From Carex sylvatica (Eukaryota > Streptophyta > Magnoliopsida > Poales > Cyperaceae), in NCBI GenBank assembly GCA_964058845.1, contig CAXKVR010000043.1:186001-250000 (forward strand): 64,000 nucleotides of DNA. Reading direction: 5' to 3'. The position numbers and the translations under genes are program-made. Each line of letters begins with the position of its first letter. Within the stretch, counting starts at the first letter, position 1. Of the stretch, positions 12,150 through 22,599 are shown in pieces. The notes beneath the pieces were generated by a model, which saw nothing but the letters and a program-made list of their open reading frames with translations, was not told the DNA's origin and made no database searches.

Positions 12150-12255
12150 TACCAGTCATCACCCCACGTACCGTACCAGATGAAGATACAATCATTACCA
12201 AGGACAAAGCCCTTTCAAATTTGATCAAGATAACTGCTTCACCCTTGATTGTTGG
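12150..12255 (-). pseudogene. Degenerate copy of the last HCF136 exon
   Basis: Read on the minus strand, one frame gives KGFVLGND followed by diverged codons. The DNA then continues with the same bases that span the HCF136 stop codon and 3-prime flank (GTACGTGGGGTGATGACTGG). The intact exon is at 23719-23785. The copy has substitutions, a small insertion and no intact reading frame, and no other HCF136 exon was found beside it. Confidence 0.65.
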
Positions 12256-12783
12256 CACTGCTGTGACAAGCTCCATGTCGCAATTATTGTTATTGTGAAA
12301 GAGGGGCAATATATATAACATAGGCAAACAGATCAACGCAACGCAACACAAAGAGCACCCAATGAACGCCACCGCTTCACATGTGGAGATCAGGAGCTTT
12401 ACGTGATGCACTGACATGTTCAATTTCAAATGCCAGCGACTAAATTCATTATTTTGTCTAAATTCATGCTCCTTTTCCACCATTCTTTTGTCTAAAATAC
12501 CTTAATGTTTGTATAGAACTAGAAAATTATTGTTTGGGCAAAATAATTTCGTGTAGTTTTCGTTGAAATTCTTCAAATACTAATTGAAATTTCATGAAAA
12601 TAAAAGAAAAAAAATCATATTCTTCACCATCAATTAGGCCAAGTGTTTATAGTCTATGTCGTTTGTATTAGAAGAACAAATGAAAAAGTTTATTTATGTT
12701 CGTCAGGGATTAGAAATAAAGCATAACAACATACCTAAATTCAAAAAAAAAAATCACAAGTTAGATTGAACTAAAGTTTAAAC

Positions 12784-13353
12784 TCAGCCAACATATTTTG
12801 CTTGAAATAAAACGAACCAAATTTTCTCAAACACCTTCACAATAGTATCATGATGTGCTCTTGAATTGAGAGAGAGATAGAATATCAAAAGCTCCTCTAG
12901 ATCCTTCATTTCTACAATGTTTTTCTCTACAATCATCTCCACCATGCTGTCCATGAAATCCTTCTCAGGTTCGATAGAATATTTCACCACCAAGGAGCTC
13001 TCTAACACCCATCTCATCTCCTCCCCTCTTGAATTGCACCTCGGCGAAATCGACCTCACCTTGATTTTACCCCCTCTATTTCTAGGTTTTGTCAGAATTG
13101 GCCTTAGATTCAGTTCTTGGCTTTTTGGTCCTCTTTCAAATATTATATCATGAGGTGATTTTCTATCAATTGAAGACAATTTATTATGTAACCTGTCGAG
13201 TCGTTCTTTGCTTGGGAGGTATTGAGACGCTCTGTTTGGGGCATAGCTTTGCTTTTCTTCTGATTGTTGGGAGGTTTTTGTGCTGTTTCTTCTATCCCTT
13301 ATTGTAGGATTTCTCCTCTCTCTTAGTTTGTTCAGCCATGAGTTTAGCTTCAT
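12784..13353 (-). CDS. OVATE family protein (OFP) transcriptional repressor
   Basis: A single intronless frame encodes 189 residues from MKLNSWLNKLRER. The C-terminal 65 residues form an OVATE (DUF623) domain: a VVKYSIEPEKDFMDSMVEMI helix segment, then the EKNIVEMKDLEELL and FYLSLNSRAHHDTI motifs and a final FEKIWFVLF. The basic middle part (KPRNRGGKIKVRSISPR) is typical of the family. OFPs are nuclear plant repressors that bind TALE homeodomain proteins and TRM proteins and influence organ shape. The frame is open to an ATG at 13398, but that extra part is read from a (CT)n repeat, and a TATA box at 13428-13437 places transcription start near 13400. I therefore prefer the ATG at 13353 (13368 also possible). 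Lack of introns agrees with the family. Confidence 0.85.
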   Translation of the reverse strand: MKLNSWLNKLRERRNPTIRDRRNSTKTSQQSEEKQSYAPNRASQYLPSKERLDRLHNKLSSIDRKSPHDIIFERGPKSQELNLRPILTKPRNRGGKIKVRSISPRCNSRGEEMRWVLESSLVVKYSIEPEKDFMDSMVEMIVEKNIVEMKDLEELLIFYLSLNSRAHHDTIVKVFEKIWFVLFQAKYVG

Positions 13354-13367
13354 GTTAAACAGCCACA

Positions 13368-13390
13368 TCTCTCTCTCTCTCTCTCTCTCT
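13368..13390. repeat. (CT)n microsatellite in the OFP leader
   Basis: About eleven CT units just upstream of the preferred start codon; such tracts are common in plant 5-prime UTRs. Confidence 0.85.
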
Positions 13391-13427
13391 AGAGACACTT
13401 GTGGGGTTCAAGCTTTCAATTCATGTG

Positions 13428-13437
13428 TATATATATA
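13428..13437 (-). promoter_or_regulatory. TATA box of the OFP gene
   Basis: TATATATATA lies about 30 bp upstream of the expected start near 13400. It argues against the most distal in-frame ATG at 13398 as start codon. Confidence 0.5.
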
Positions 13438-13439
13438 GT

Positions 13440-14175
13440 AGGGGGAATTTCATGTATGATGTATACCTCTTAAAAACCTTGGAAATTACGTATTCTCTCT
13501 CTAATATTCATAATATCATATTTATCCTTTCAAATTTCAAAAACTCACAAATTTATCTGTTTTAATGTTTCTTATGTTAAAACTCATCTTAAATTTTATC
13601 AAGTACCCATTTTTGTCTTTATTAAATAAATAAAAACTAGTAGCATGTTTCAGAAAAATGTCAATTTTCTAATTGATCGATTTTCGAAAGCAAATGAATT
13701 TGTTTTCTATTTTTGACGCTTAAATAATCATATATCTAAATCAAAGTTCTAAATAACGATTATCACTATAGTTTTTAAGGTCCAAAAAACATATAGCGCA
13801 CCATATATCTAAATCAAGGTTCAATAGAAAAGCTCACGCACCCATCCCACCACTGCATATATTTGTTTGATGCGCTTATTTATTTTTATTTTTATTTTTC
13901 AATGGAAGCATCCAAAAAAGTATGTGGAGAATTTTTTTTCATAACAAACTTTATTGTCTGGTAACCTACCCTCTTTATCTCTATTTCTGACGCTTAAACA
14001 ATAATATATCTAAATGGCACAATGTAACTGTCAGAAAGTAAATAAATGACAAATTTTCTCTCAAAAACCGTCCAATTAGTAGACTGACATTTTTTCTTAA
14101 ACATGTTACGTTTTTTTTATGAAGAGTAAAATGAGTAGTTCAAAATATAAATGAGTTTTAATAGAAAATATATTA
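13440..14175. repeat. Duplicated block R, copy 1
   Basis: About 650 bp here matches 19495-20150 with frequent small differences. The left end (GGGGAATTTCATGTATG) matches the terminus of the inverted-repeat element at 15929-16509. The right end has the matching GAGTTTTAATAGAAAA word in inverted context, so R may itself be a Mutator-like element that inserted beside the OFP promoter. No gene inside. Confidence 0.55.
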
Positions 14176-14192
14176 AAAATGATAAATGAGGA

Positions 14193-14215
14193 GGGGGGGG
14201 GGGGGGGGGGGGGGG
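14193..14215. repeat. Uninterrupted run of 23 G
   Basis: A pure (G)23 homopolymer in otherwise AT-rich DNA, directly after block R copy 1. The length may be affected by sequencing or assembly error. Confidence 0.9.
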
Positions 14216-14219
14216 ACTA

Positions 14220-14860
14220 TTATATAATCATTTGTAAACAAAGTACTAATGAAAGACTATGGACAGTTTGTCTCTAAAAATACACACTATTTTTAACTAC
14301 AAGATTTTTCATCCAACCAAAAATACACACTATCTTTAACTACAAGATATATTGTTTTTTTCCTTACAGCGAACATTTCTTTAAATTGAAACAAACCATT
14401 TCTTATTCCAGTTCAAAAATAATTGTCGGTCGCTCTGTCACATTTTAAACTAAAATTTAAGTATATATTAAAAACTGTCAACATATGTCTTCAACTATTC
14501 AATAATTCACTCTTCCCTTTCAACCATAATGAAAACATTTTTTTAGAATATATTGTATCCACACATCTGTAAACCAAAATACACACTTAATAATTTTAAA
14601 GAACTGTTAATATTTTCAAACTCCAATAACAATAAATAAACACATCTTAGTTAGAATGAATAATTTCTTAGCTACAATACAAACTTCCCTGAACTAAACT
14701 AGAAACATTATTTTTATTTATTTATTTATAAAAGCTGGATCAAAGCGTTAGAGAGAGATGACCACGATGAAAATAACCATAATTAATTGGTCTTAATTAA
14801 ATTGTCATTATTTCAAGTTTGTAGCTACAGTTATTCTACTACATTTTTGTTGTGAAATTT
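14220..14860. other. AT-rich intergenic DNA, no gene seen
   Basis: No recognisable coding frame or RNA gene. One short word pair (ATACACACTAT followed by TTTAACTACAAGAT) is repeated 50 bp apart near 14280-14350. Confidence 0.45.
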
Positions 14861-15117
14861 TAAGGATTATTTGGTAATTTAGCATTTATTTTTTTTAGCA
14901 TCAAGTTATGTTTTACAGAGAAATAATAACATGGAGTTATCTTCCGCGAGAGTTGTGATAAATATTATATTTTTTCAGTCCTCTACAAACGAGCATTTGT
15001 ATATTGTGTTCTTAATGCTTCAGTGATTTTTTGTTTTTCCACAAACAAACTGTGTGGTATATCTTTAAAATACTTTTTTTTTTTCATAATGAATTGAGAG
15101 ACTATTTGAAGGTTAAG

Positions 15118-15930
15118 AGAATTTCACCGAAATTTTTATAAATACTCAAAAACAAAATGAAATTACCAAACCTACCCAATTTTTGAAAGAATCTCATAAA
15201 ATACCCAATCCGGTTACTCAACAACCGAATTTTCAATTTCTTTCCGCTTAAGATAAAGTTCAGTCCTCTGAACTTACTTGCGTGCCTGAGTCGTTGAATA
15301 GCTCCGGGTACTTCTCGCGAATACTTTCTTCATGTTCCCATGTCGCTTCTTTATTCGAATGGCGTCCCCATTTGATCAGAACAAGATTGATCACTTTGCT
15401 ATGAAGCCGCCGTTCTTTTCTGTCCAATATCTGCATCTTTCTTTTGTCGCTCTTGGGCTGACTTAAGCCGACTCAGAACAACTTTCATCTTTTCAGCAAT
15501 CTCTTCTAGCATCTGAGGCCCTGTAGATGAATACGTACCTGCGGGTCCCCACCACATAAAATATTAAAAACTATGTAAAATATACCCATTATTTTCAAAA
15601 CATAAATATATACTTAAAATATTGTATAAATCAATATTATAATATATTATTAATAATAAACTATGTAAAATATTAAAAAAAATTTATCATAAAAATATAA
15701 AATATAAAATAAATTAAATATTTTCGCTTACCTAGTAAGCAGACATTTTTCCAATATTTTCACTTACCCAGTAAGCGGATATTTTTTTCATTTTCGCTTA
15801 CCCAGTGAGCAGAAAGAAATTAAAAATTCGGTTGTTGAGTAATCGAATTGGGTATTTTTTGGAATTCTTCCAAAAATTAGGTAGATTTGATAATTTCGTT
15901 TTCTTTTTGGGTATTATAAAAATTTTAGGG
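15118..15930. mobile_element. Terminal-inverted-repeat element carrying a Ty3 fragment
   Basis: The ends are inverted repeats of about 115 bp. The left end reads CCGAAATTTTTATAAATAC and continues to CGGTTACTCAACAACCGAAT; the right end is its inverse. The ends resemble those of the element at 54640-54960 (CCGAAATTTTTAAAAATACC). Just inside the right end, three copies of a roughly 33-bp unit contain CTTACCCAGTAAGCGG-type words (15725-15815). The centre holds a piece of a Ty3 retrotransposon polyprotein. Long inverted ends around captured DNA are Pack-MULE-like, though no clear 9-bp duplication was found. Confidence 0.55.
15261..15530 (-). pseudogene. Ty3/gypsy integrase-chromodomain fragment
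   Basis: Minus-strand codons read TGPQMLEEIAEKMKVVLSRL then KSAQERQKKDAD, the segment after the integrase core in plant Ty3 polyproteins. Then DRKERRLHSKVINLVLIKWG and EATWEHEESIREKYPELF follow, matching the chromodomain-like end of the polyprotein. The usual 60-80 residues between these parts are missing, joined at the DADIG/QKRT point. The frame stays open to a stop after LFNDSGTQVSSED. Confidence 0.7.
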
Positions 15931-16509
15931 AATTTCATGTATGCCTCTCAAAAATCTCAAAATTACATATTCGTCTCTCTAAAATTCATAAATCACATTT
16001 ACCCCTCTAAGATTAAAAAAAAACTCACAAATTTATCCAATTTATTGTCTTTTCTATTAAAACTTATTTTAAATTTATAAAGTAACCAATATATCTTTTA
16101 TTAAAAAAATAAAAAATATCATGTTTAAGAGACAAGTTCAATCTCTAATTGGCCGGTTGTGAGATCAAATGGTTCATTTTCTTTTACTTGTGACATGCAC
16201 ACAATCGTATACTTAGATGCCACTGTGTATGTGTGTGACAAGTATAGAAATAAATCATTTATTCTCATAAACTGAAACTGTTCAATTAGAAGGTTGAATA
16301 TATTTCTTATGCTTACTAAATATTTTATTTTTTTAATAAATATCAAAACCGGAAAATTTATAAATTTAAGATGAGTTTTAATAGAAAAGATAATAAATTG
16401 CGTAGATTTGTGAGTTTTTAAATAGATGCTTAAATATGACATTATAAATATTAGAGAAAGAAAAAAACTTAATTCTGAGTTATTTTAGCGGTATACATTA
16501 AATTCTCCC
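15929..16509. mobile_element. Non-autonomous element with about 190-bp inverted ends
   Basis: The left end (GGGAATTTCATGTATGCC, then AAAACTCACAAATTTATCC and TCTTTTCTATTAAAACTT) is repeated in inverse orientation at the right end (ending CGGTATACATTAAATTCTCCCG). It abuts the preceding element so closely that the two share GGGAATTTC. No transposase frame. Similar ends border block R. Confidence 0.55.
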
Positions 16510-16549
16510 GAAAAAAGGTTCATAATGATATTGGAATAAGATCTCAACT

Positions 16550-17080
16550 AGTCTAAAATACTTATTCCGGCACTAAAATTTGTGACCCAACACCCCAATT
16601 TAAACATACAAAAATAACATGTATTTATTAGTCATAAACAGTTTTGATTAATATATCAATGCAAAAATATTTAATATCAATACAAAAGCTGACGCACCCA
16701 TACCACCACTTCATATATTTGTTTGATGCGCTTATTTATTATTTATTTTAGTTTTACAATGGAAGCATCCAAAAAAGTATTTGGAGATTTTTTTTTTTCA
16801 TAACAAATTTTATTGTCTGGTAGCTTTGAAAACCTACCCTTTTTATCTTTACCAAACTTTATTGTCTGAGTTATTTTGGTTACTTTCGCTTTATAACTCT
16901 CATCAACAAACTTGAATGTCAGTTACCGTTGAGAAAAAGAAAACAACTAATTTCCTTGTTTTTATTTATGCATTAACCACATCAAATGACACGTATACAT
17001 GCACTCCACACAGCTGCTAGCTACCATCTTCCAAAGTTGTAACTGCCAAATACATTCGTAAAATGTGGGTGATGATATTA
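16550..17080. repeat. Duplicated block A, copy 2 (central part)
   Basis: Matches 9600-9990 in order, including TTTGTGACCCAACAC, TATCAATGCAAAA, ATGGAAGCAT and the TTATTGTCTGGTAGCTTTGAAA stretch near 16810. The other parts of copy 2 lie at 14862-15090 and 18900-19010. Confidence 0.6.
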
Positions 17081-17089
17081 ACCCTACTT

Positions 17090-18880
17090 ATTTTTTTTTA
17101 ATAACACAACATTATTTAAATATTTTATTTTTCATCAAGTGATACATCGTATCTCCGAAAATAGGAAGGCATACGTCCTAACCAAGAGAGTTTAAGCTGT
17201 GTGAGTTAATTAAATGCATATTTATTACGTGTTCGGGCGAAACTGAGTGCAAATTTTGTAGGTACTTTACTCTGTTCTCTATGTACCGTTTAGTGCTAAA
17301 TTTGTGGTCCCCTTTCTCAATAAAACTTGAGATATTTATAGACCAATACGTCAGTTTGGATCTCGTACGGCGTTTTGGCTGGGCTTTTCTCGCAAGTCGG
17401 ATTAGTCGATTCGAGTTTTACATGGACAACTCGAACAGGTCTAACTCGCGAGCTGACGAATCGATTGGAGTTGCGTACATGCAACTCATACATGCCTGAG
17501 TTGCGAATTGTCAAGCTAATTTGAGCCGTGTAACAATCCAGACGAACCTGTTACTTGGACTTGCTATTTGAACTTGATACTTAATTTGCTTGTGAATTGT
17601 GATGGTTTTTATAAGACTTTTTAGTACATGGCCCTATCAACAAGTATTTCATTTAGAAATTGATTCTTTCTCATATCTTATCGATTTTCTTTCCTTAAGA
17701 GTTATGTTTATAAAATATGTTATTTTTGTTTAACATCTATTTATTTCTCATATATTATTGTCTGATTTGTTTTCCTTAAAAGTTACATTTATAACATTAA
17801 TTAGTATATAGTTTGTTTTTTTCATTATTTGTTTTCATCACATCTTAAGATTTTAAGAAATACAACAGTGAGAGATTTAATTATATTAAGAAAAATTTAG
17901 CAACGTTGTATATATCAATTTATTTTACCCAACTCCACTAATTTTATTGACAATTTTTTTTTAAATTCAAGTAACATTGTTTCAATTTGATTTATTTGAT
18001 TTATTAATTTATCTAACGATCCGAATTTTTTGAAAACTTATCACAATAATCTTAAGCGTATTCCTGAATTCGGATGGTATTTTTATGATTTATCATTACG
18101 ATTTTCTGATTTAAATTTAGTAATTAAATTAATGAAATTAGTATTATTCAGAAACTGCATTCGATCCATTATATAATTAAATACAATTGTAGGTATATAT
18201 AAGAGAATAGAACTGAATGATAAGCTAGATGATTCTAATTAAGTTCACGTAGTTGTTCATCTACGATATAAATTGAAATTGTAATTTAAAATTATGAGTA
18301 ACTAATTCAGTATTTTATACGAAGAGGTTTTGTGATGATATATATTAATTAACTCAATTGTTAAACATTCCATTATATAGTTTCATCCAAGAGATATCAT
18401 CATTAATTTGAAATTTATTTCTTTGATTTTATTCGTTGAACATATATAAGTTTGAATTGTATATTAGCATGTATACAAATTAGGTCGAAGCTATCCACTA
18501 TAATATTAAATAAATAAATTTAATATTTAATTAGAAAGGTGCTTCTGTCATCAGAAACCTTAATAATTATTTTCATTTATTTGATATAATAATTATACAT
18601 AGATCAAAAAATATATATATTTTTGTTTCATTGATCTTCTATGGCATCAGATTCTAATAAATAAAGAAGATATTAAATTTTCGAATCTTCAAGTTTAGAT
18701 ATTGATTAAATTGGGAAACATTGATGTAGGTAATTATGGAAAACAAATCATTAATAAATGATCACAATATTAACTGCATTATAGAAAATATGATAATTGA
18801 TAAGATATTTAAACAGGATTAAAATTGTCTATATATATATTTTTTAAATGTTGTATTAATATAAAGGTTTGTGATGTTAA
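17090..18880. other. AT-rich intergenic DNA, no gene seen
   Basis: One slightly GC-richer stretch (17280-17560) has short open frames on both strands without a recognised family. The rest is AT-rich without clear repeats or genes. Confidence 0.45.
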
Positions 18881-19284
18881 TATGCCTACCCGTAAAATGT
18901 AGAAGAAACTTAAATAAAGATAAGAAGAAAATAACGATTTGTGATATAACATTGGTAAAATGTAGAAGCAAAAGGCCTACTATAATTCATTAAACAAACA
19001 AATACACGTTAGAGCATTGTGACAAGTTGGAATAATAACAGTAATTATCGAAAAGAAATTAGTTGCCACTTGTCACCTTAATATTTCAAAATTCTGATTT
19101 CTGCAATATTCATATATATATTGATTACCACGTGGGCCCCACAATAATGAAGTTCCAAATTTAGCTATATTATTACAAGTGTGATCGGAGTTGAAAAGTA
19201 ATATTTACAAGTCACAACCGAACCCATGCATATTATTCGGGCACAAAGTGATTTGGGCCTTAATTAGCAGGCTAATTGTCGTCT

Positions 19285-19326
19285 TATCTCTTATAACTAA
19301 AACTAAAACTAAAACTAAAACTAAAA
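19285..19326. repeat. ACTAAA tandem hexamer
   Basis: About six consecutive ACTAAA units. It is not the plant telomere repeat. Confidence 0.85.
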
Positions 19327-19446
19327 GGACCGGCCCGACCGGCCTCTAATTACTTAGTACCTTATCCGCTTTCAATGTTTAATGCAAAAGGACCAGCCGC
19401 CTCTCTGTTTCAGCCTCTAATACAGCTGTACCAGCTTAACACATGT

Positions 19447-19478
19447 ACAGGTACAGGTACAGGTACAGGTACAGGTAA
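19447..19478. repeat. ACAGGT tandem hexamer
   Basis: Five or more consecutive ACAGGT units, immediately before block R copy 2. Confidence 0.85.
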
Positions 19479-19494
19479 ATTGGATTTATAAGGG

Positions 19495-20150
19495 TGTAGG
19501 AATTTCTCAACTAATCAAATTTCAAAAACTCACAAATTTAAAACATTTCTTATGTTAAAACTCATTTTAAATTTTATCAAGTACCTATTTTTGTCTTCAT
19601 TAAATAAATAAAAACTAGTAGCATGTTTCAGAAAAATGTTAGTCTTCTAATTGATCGATTTCGAAAGCAAATAAATTATTTTTCTATTTCTGATGCTTAA
19701 ACAATCATATATTTAAATCAAGGTTCTAAATAGTTATTATAGTGCTACAGCTTTTAAGGTAAAAAAAACTATAGTTCAACATATATCTAAATCAAAGTTA
19801 AATAAAAAAGCTCATGCACCCATCCCACCACTGCATATATTTGTTTGATGCACTTATTTATTTTTTATTTTAATTTTTCAATGGAAGCATCCAAAAATGT
19901 ATTTGGAGATTTTTTTTTATAATAAACTTTATTGTCTGGTAGCTTAACCTATCCTCTTTATATCTATTTCTGACACTTAAACAATCATATATCTAAATGG
20001 CACAATGTAAATGTCAGAAAGTAAATAAATAACTAATTTTCTCTCAAAAACTGTCCAATTAGTAGACTCATAATTTTTCTTAAACATGTTACTTTTTTTT
20101 TTTATGAAGAGTAAAATGAGTAGTTCCTAATATAAAATGTGTTTTAATAG
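19495..20150. repeat. Duplicated block R, copy 2
   Basis: Matches 13500-14170 nearly throughout, with the same order of words (CTCACAAATTTA, ATTAAATAAATAAAAACTAG, CACCCATCCCACCACTGCAT). It lacks the OFP gene that lies next to copy 1. Confidence 0.65.
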
Positions 20151-20159
20151 AAACGTAAA

Positions 20160-21090
20160 ATACATCCATCATTTTAAATCTAAAACATCATCCAAACTAC
20201 ATCAACATCTAAAAAACATTCACATCTAAACATCAACATCTAACAACACAAATAACTAAAACAACAAAAGAAACAAACCATATTCTTTAGTAGTAGACAC
20301 TGATAATCTTAAGTATTGGCTGGCTAGCGACCAAAGGAAATGAAATATTTTTTTTTCTTCTTCCCTTTTCTATTTGGGTTGCGGGCGTAGAAAATAGGGT
20401 GCCGTGGTAGTGGGAGTGCAAAGAGAGATGAGAGTCGACGACTAGGGATATTGTCGCCAACTGTCCTCTTAGTTCTCCCAACAATGGTGAAGGAAGAGAA
20501 GGTGCCGATAGACAAGAGAGATGACGACTAGGGTTATTATCGTCAACTTTCTCTTCTCCCGACGGATAGGTGCGGGGTAGGGGGCAGAAACGAGTAGCGT
20601 TTATTGGCGGCTAGAATTTTTTGAAGAGAAAACAGGGTGGATGAGAGTGAAAAAGGGCAGAGGAGGGAATGGAGAATGCAGAGAAGAAAAGGGGTTGTCG
20701 GTGCGGATCCCCCGCTCTCCCTTGAAGGGAGCGGAAGACGAGAACGAGACTGAGAAGGCTTGCTGGCAGAGAGATAAGAGGAAGGAGATGGACGGGGTTG
20801 AGAAAACTTGCGGCGTGAGATGAAAAGAAAAAAAATGACAGAGACAGCTAGAGTTTTGAAAAATCGTAGAAGCAACTGTTACTCTATTAGACTTCATTCT
20901 TATATTTCGTTCTAGATAGGTCATGACATCAGGCTCAGGTTCAGGCTCAGTTTCAAATTATAAATTATTGAATTCAATATTACAAAAGGCTACCTTTAAA
21001 CATTTGAGAGAATCCAGTCCTTGGAGCAAATCACAGCCTCTGCAAGCTCAGGGCTTACTCCATGGAGAACACTAAGGTCTATTCCGAGAT
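20160..21090. other. Purine-biased intergenic stretch, no gene seen
   Basis: The plus strand between about 20340 and 20880 is G/A-rich. A segment containing GAGAGATGA and CGACTAGGG occurs twice about 110 bp apart (20420 and 20520). Open frames on the minus strand (20543-20924) are Ser/Pro-rich shadows of the composition. It may be a transposon remnant, but no termini were found. Confidence 0.4.
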
Positions 21091-21096
21091 TTTCTT

Positions 21097-22578
21097 TTAC
21101 ACTGTAAATGCAAGCTGGTGCGGCAAGCAAATCACGCGCCATCCTCTATTTAGTAATACTTCTTGATGGAGATCCCTCTTGTGTATTGGCAGTTTCAATG
21201 GATAAAGGAGAAATTTGACTGGTTCTTCTTTTGCATATATACCAAACAAAGTATCAAATAATTCACCAACCATGTCCGTTTTTACCGGCGAAAAATCATT
21301 TTGGAAATCAGAACCTTCTTTGGCAAATAAATATTCAAAGAATGTCAGTTTGTATGAGGATCCAATACACAAGCAACACAAAAGATATACAAACTTTTAA
21401 GGGGAGTATAACACATACCAAAAAAGATATCTGCATCATCCAAACTGTTGATCTTTTTTAAACTTTGGAAATACAAATTTGATGTTGGATACTTAAGTTG
21501 GACAATAGATCAATAATAGGATTGATTTCCTTGAAATAGTTAACTGCCATCTCCAATTCTGTCCAACGAATACAATCTGGATGTATAGAAGGTTCCCATA
21601 TTTCTACAAGTGAATGCTCAAAGAATATGTCTTTGTATAGCAAAAACTTCTTAAATAATTTGACTAGAGAACAGCAAAATTCCCAATCCCGAGACCCCTC
21701 CGACCAACTTACAGGTTGGCCCCTCAACAAATCTTCATTTATGGGAGGAAGCCCCTTCTGTTCTGCAATTTCATTGAATTTGAGTATATAACCAGGCAAT
21801 GTTATACATTCTTCATATCTTCAGCATAGTATCTATCTTTCAAATACATGGAATAGCAACCTGCTATTGCATTTTTGAAGCACCGTAAACCCATGTTATA
21901 TTTCACATCTAGTAACATATTAGAATTAAACCTTCCTGATAAGGAACGATCCAAACCCCGATCAGGATCTGAAGTAAATGAAAATATTTTATTCCCAAGT
22001 TTCCAGTCGGATATGCAACTTTCTATGATATCTGCTTCAGCTAATGCCGAAGTATTATCAGGTAATTTCTTGGAACCAATTAGTCTCTTCATCAAGATAA
22101 AGTTATCATTGATAAAATGTGCAGCTATTGAGATCCACCCTGCCTCCTTCATAATTCCAATGCTAAAGCAAACTCGGGAGGTTAAATTCCCTAACTGACC
22201 GACCAAATCTTCTTTTTCTCGCTTATAGTATTCCAAGATCTCTTTCTCCATGTCCATGTCCATGTCCATTATCATCAAACTGCTCCAAACCTTTTTAAAG
22301 TTTGGAGAAGCAAATGGAAAGTTAGCCAAAATTGCATTCTTCACTTGGAATTCCCAAATCTTTTCTGGGGTCAAACCAAAGTTCCCATCCTCCTCTCTAA
22401 AGGCTATAGTTAGAGGTTGGTTCATGGCCCCTATCTCGTTTCGGTACTTCAATTTATCTCTCGTACCAACATTTACATCTTCCCCTATAAAATGCTCCCA
22501 AACTTGAGATTTTGTTTTCGATCCCTTGTTTGTTGTGCTTCCTTCACCAGTTTCACAGCCACCCACCGTGTTAGACAT
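21097..22578 (-). pseudogene. hAT (RICESLEEPER-like) transposase-derived gene, broken
   Basis: The first frame (22578-21802, 258 codons) starts MSNTVGGCETGEGSTTNKGS and continues with KSQVWEHF, as in plant BED/hAT proteins. It includes GWISIAAHFINDNFILMKRL and IIESCISDWKLGNKIFSFT, matching the region where hAT transposases carry a catalytic core. The BED zinc-binding Cys and His residues are absent. A stop follows, and the match resumes in another frame at 21799 (DWEFCCSLVKLFKKFLLYKD) and again at 21381-21097 (FFEYLFAKEGSDF). The dimerisation region near the C-terminus was not seen. Either the gene is dead or small exons were missed. A repeated CCATGT unit at 22241-22270 encodes an MDMDMD tract. 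Confidence 0.55.
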
Positions 22579-22599
22579 GGTAACAAGAGTACTGTGAAT

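Noticed and set aside
12110..12483. Open frames of 62 and 113 codons around 12.1-12.5 kb
   Set aside because: They lie over the degenerate HCF136 exon and AT-rich flank and match no protein in their own frames.
13354..13398. More distal OFP start codon at 13398
   Set aside because: The extra residues are the (CT)n repeat read as Arg-Glu, and the TATA box puts transcription start at about the same place.
19285..19478. Short tandem hexamers as possible CRISPR or telomere arrays
   Set aside because: Units lack spacers, the organism is a plant, and ACTAAA is not the telomere unit.
20287..20924. Ser/Pro-rich minus-strand frames of 63-110 codons
   Set aside because: They reflect purine/pyrimidine strand bias, overlap each other in several frames and contain no known domain.
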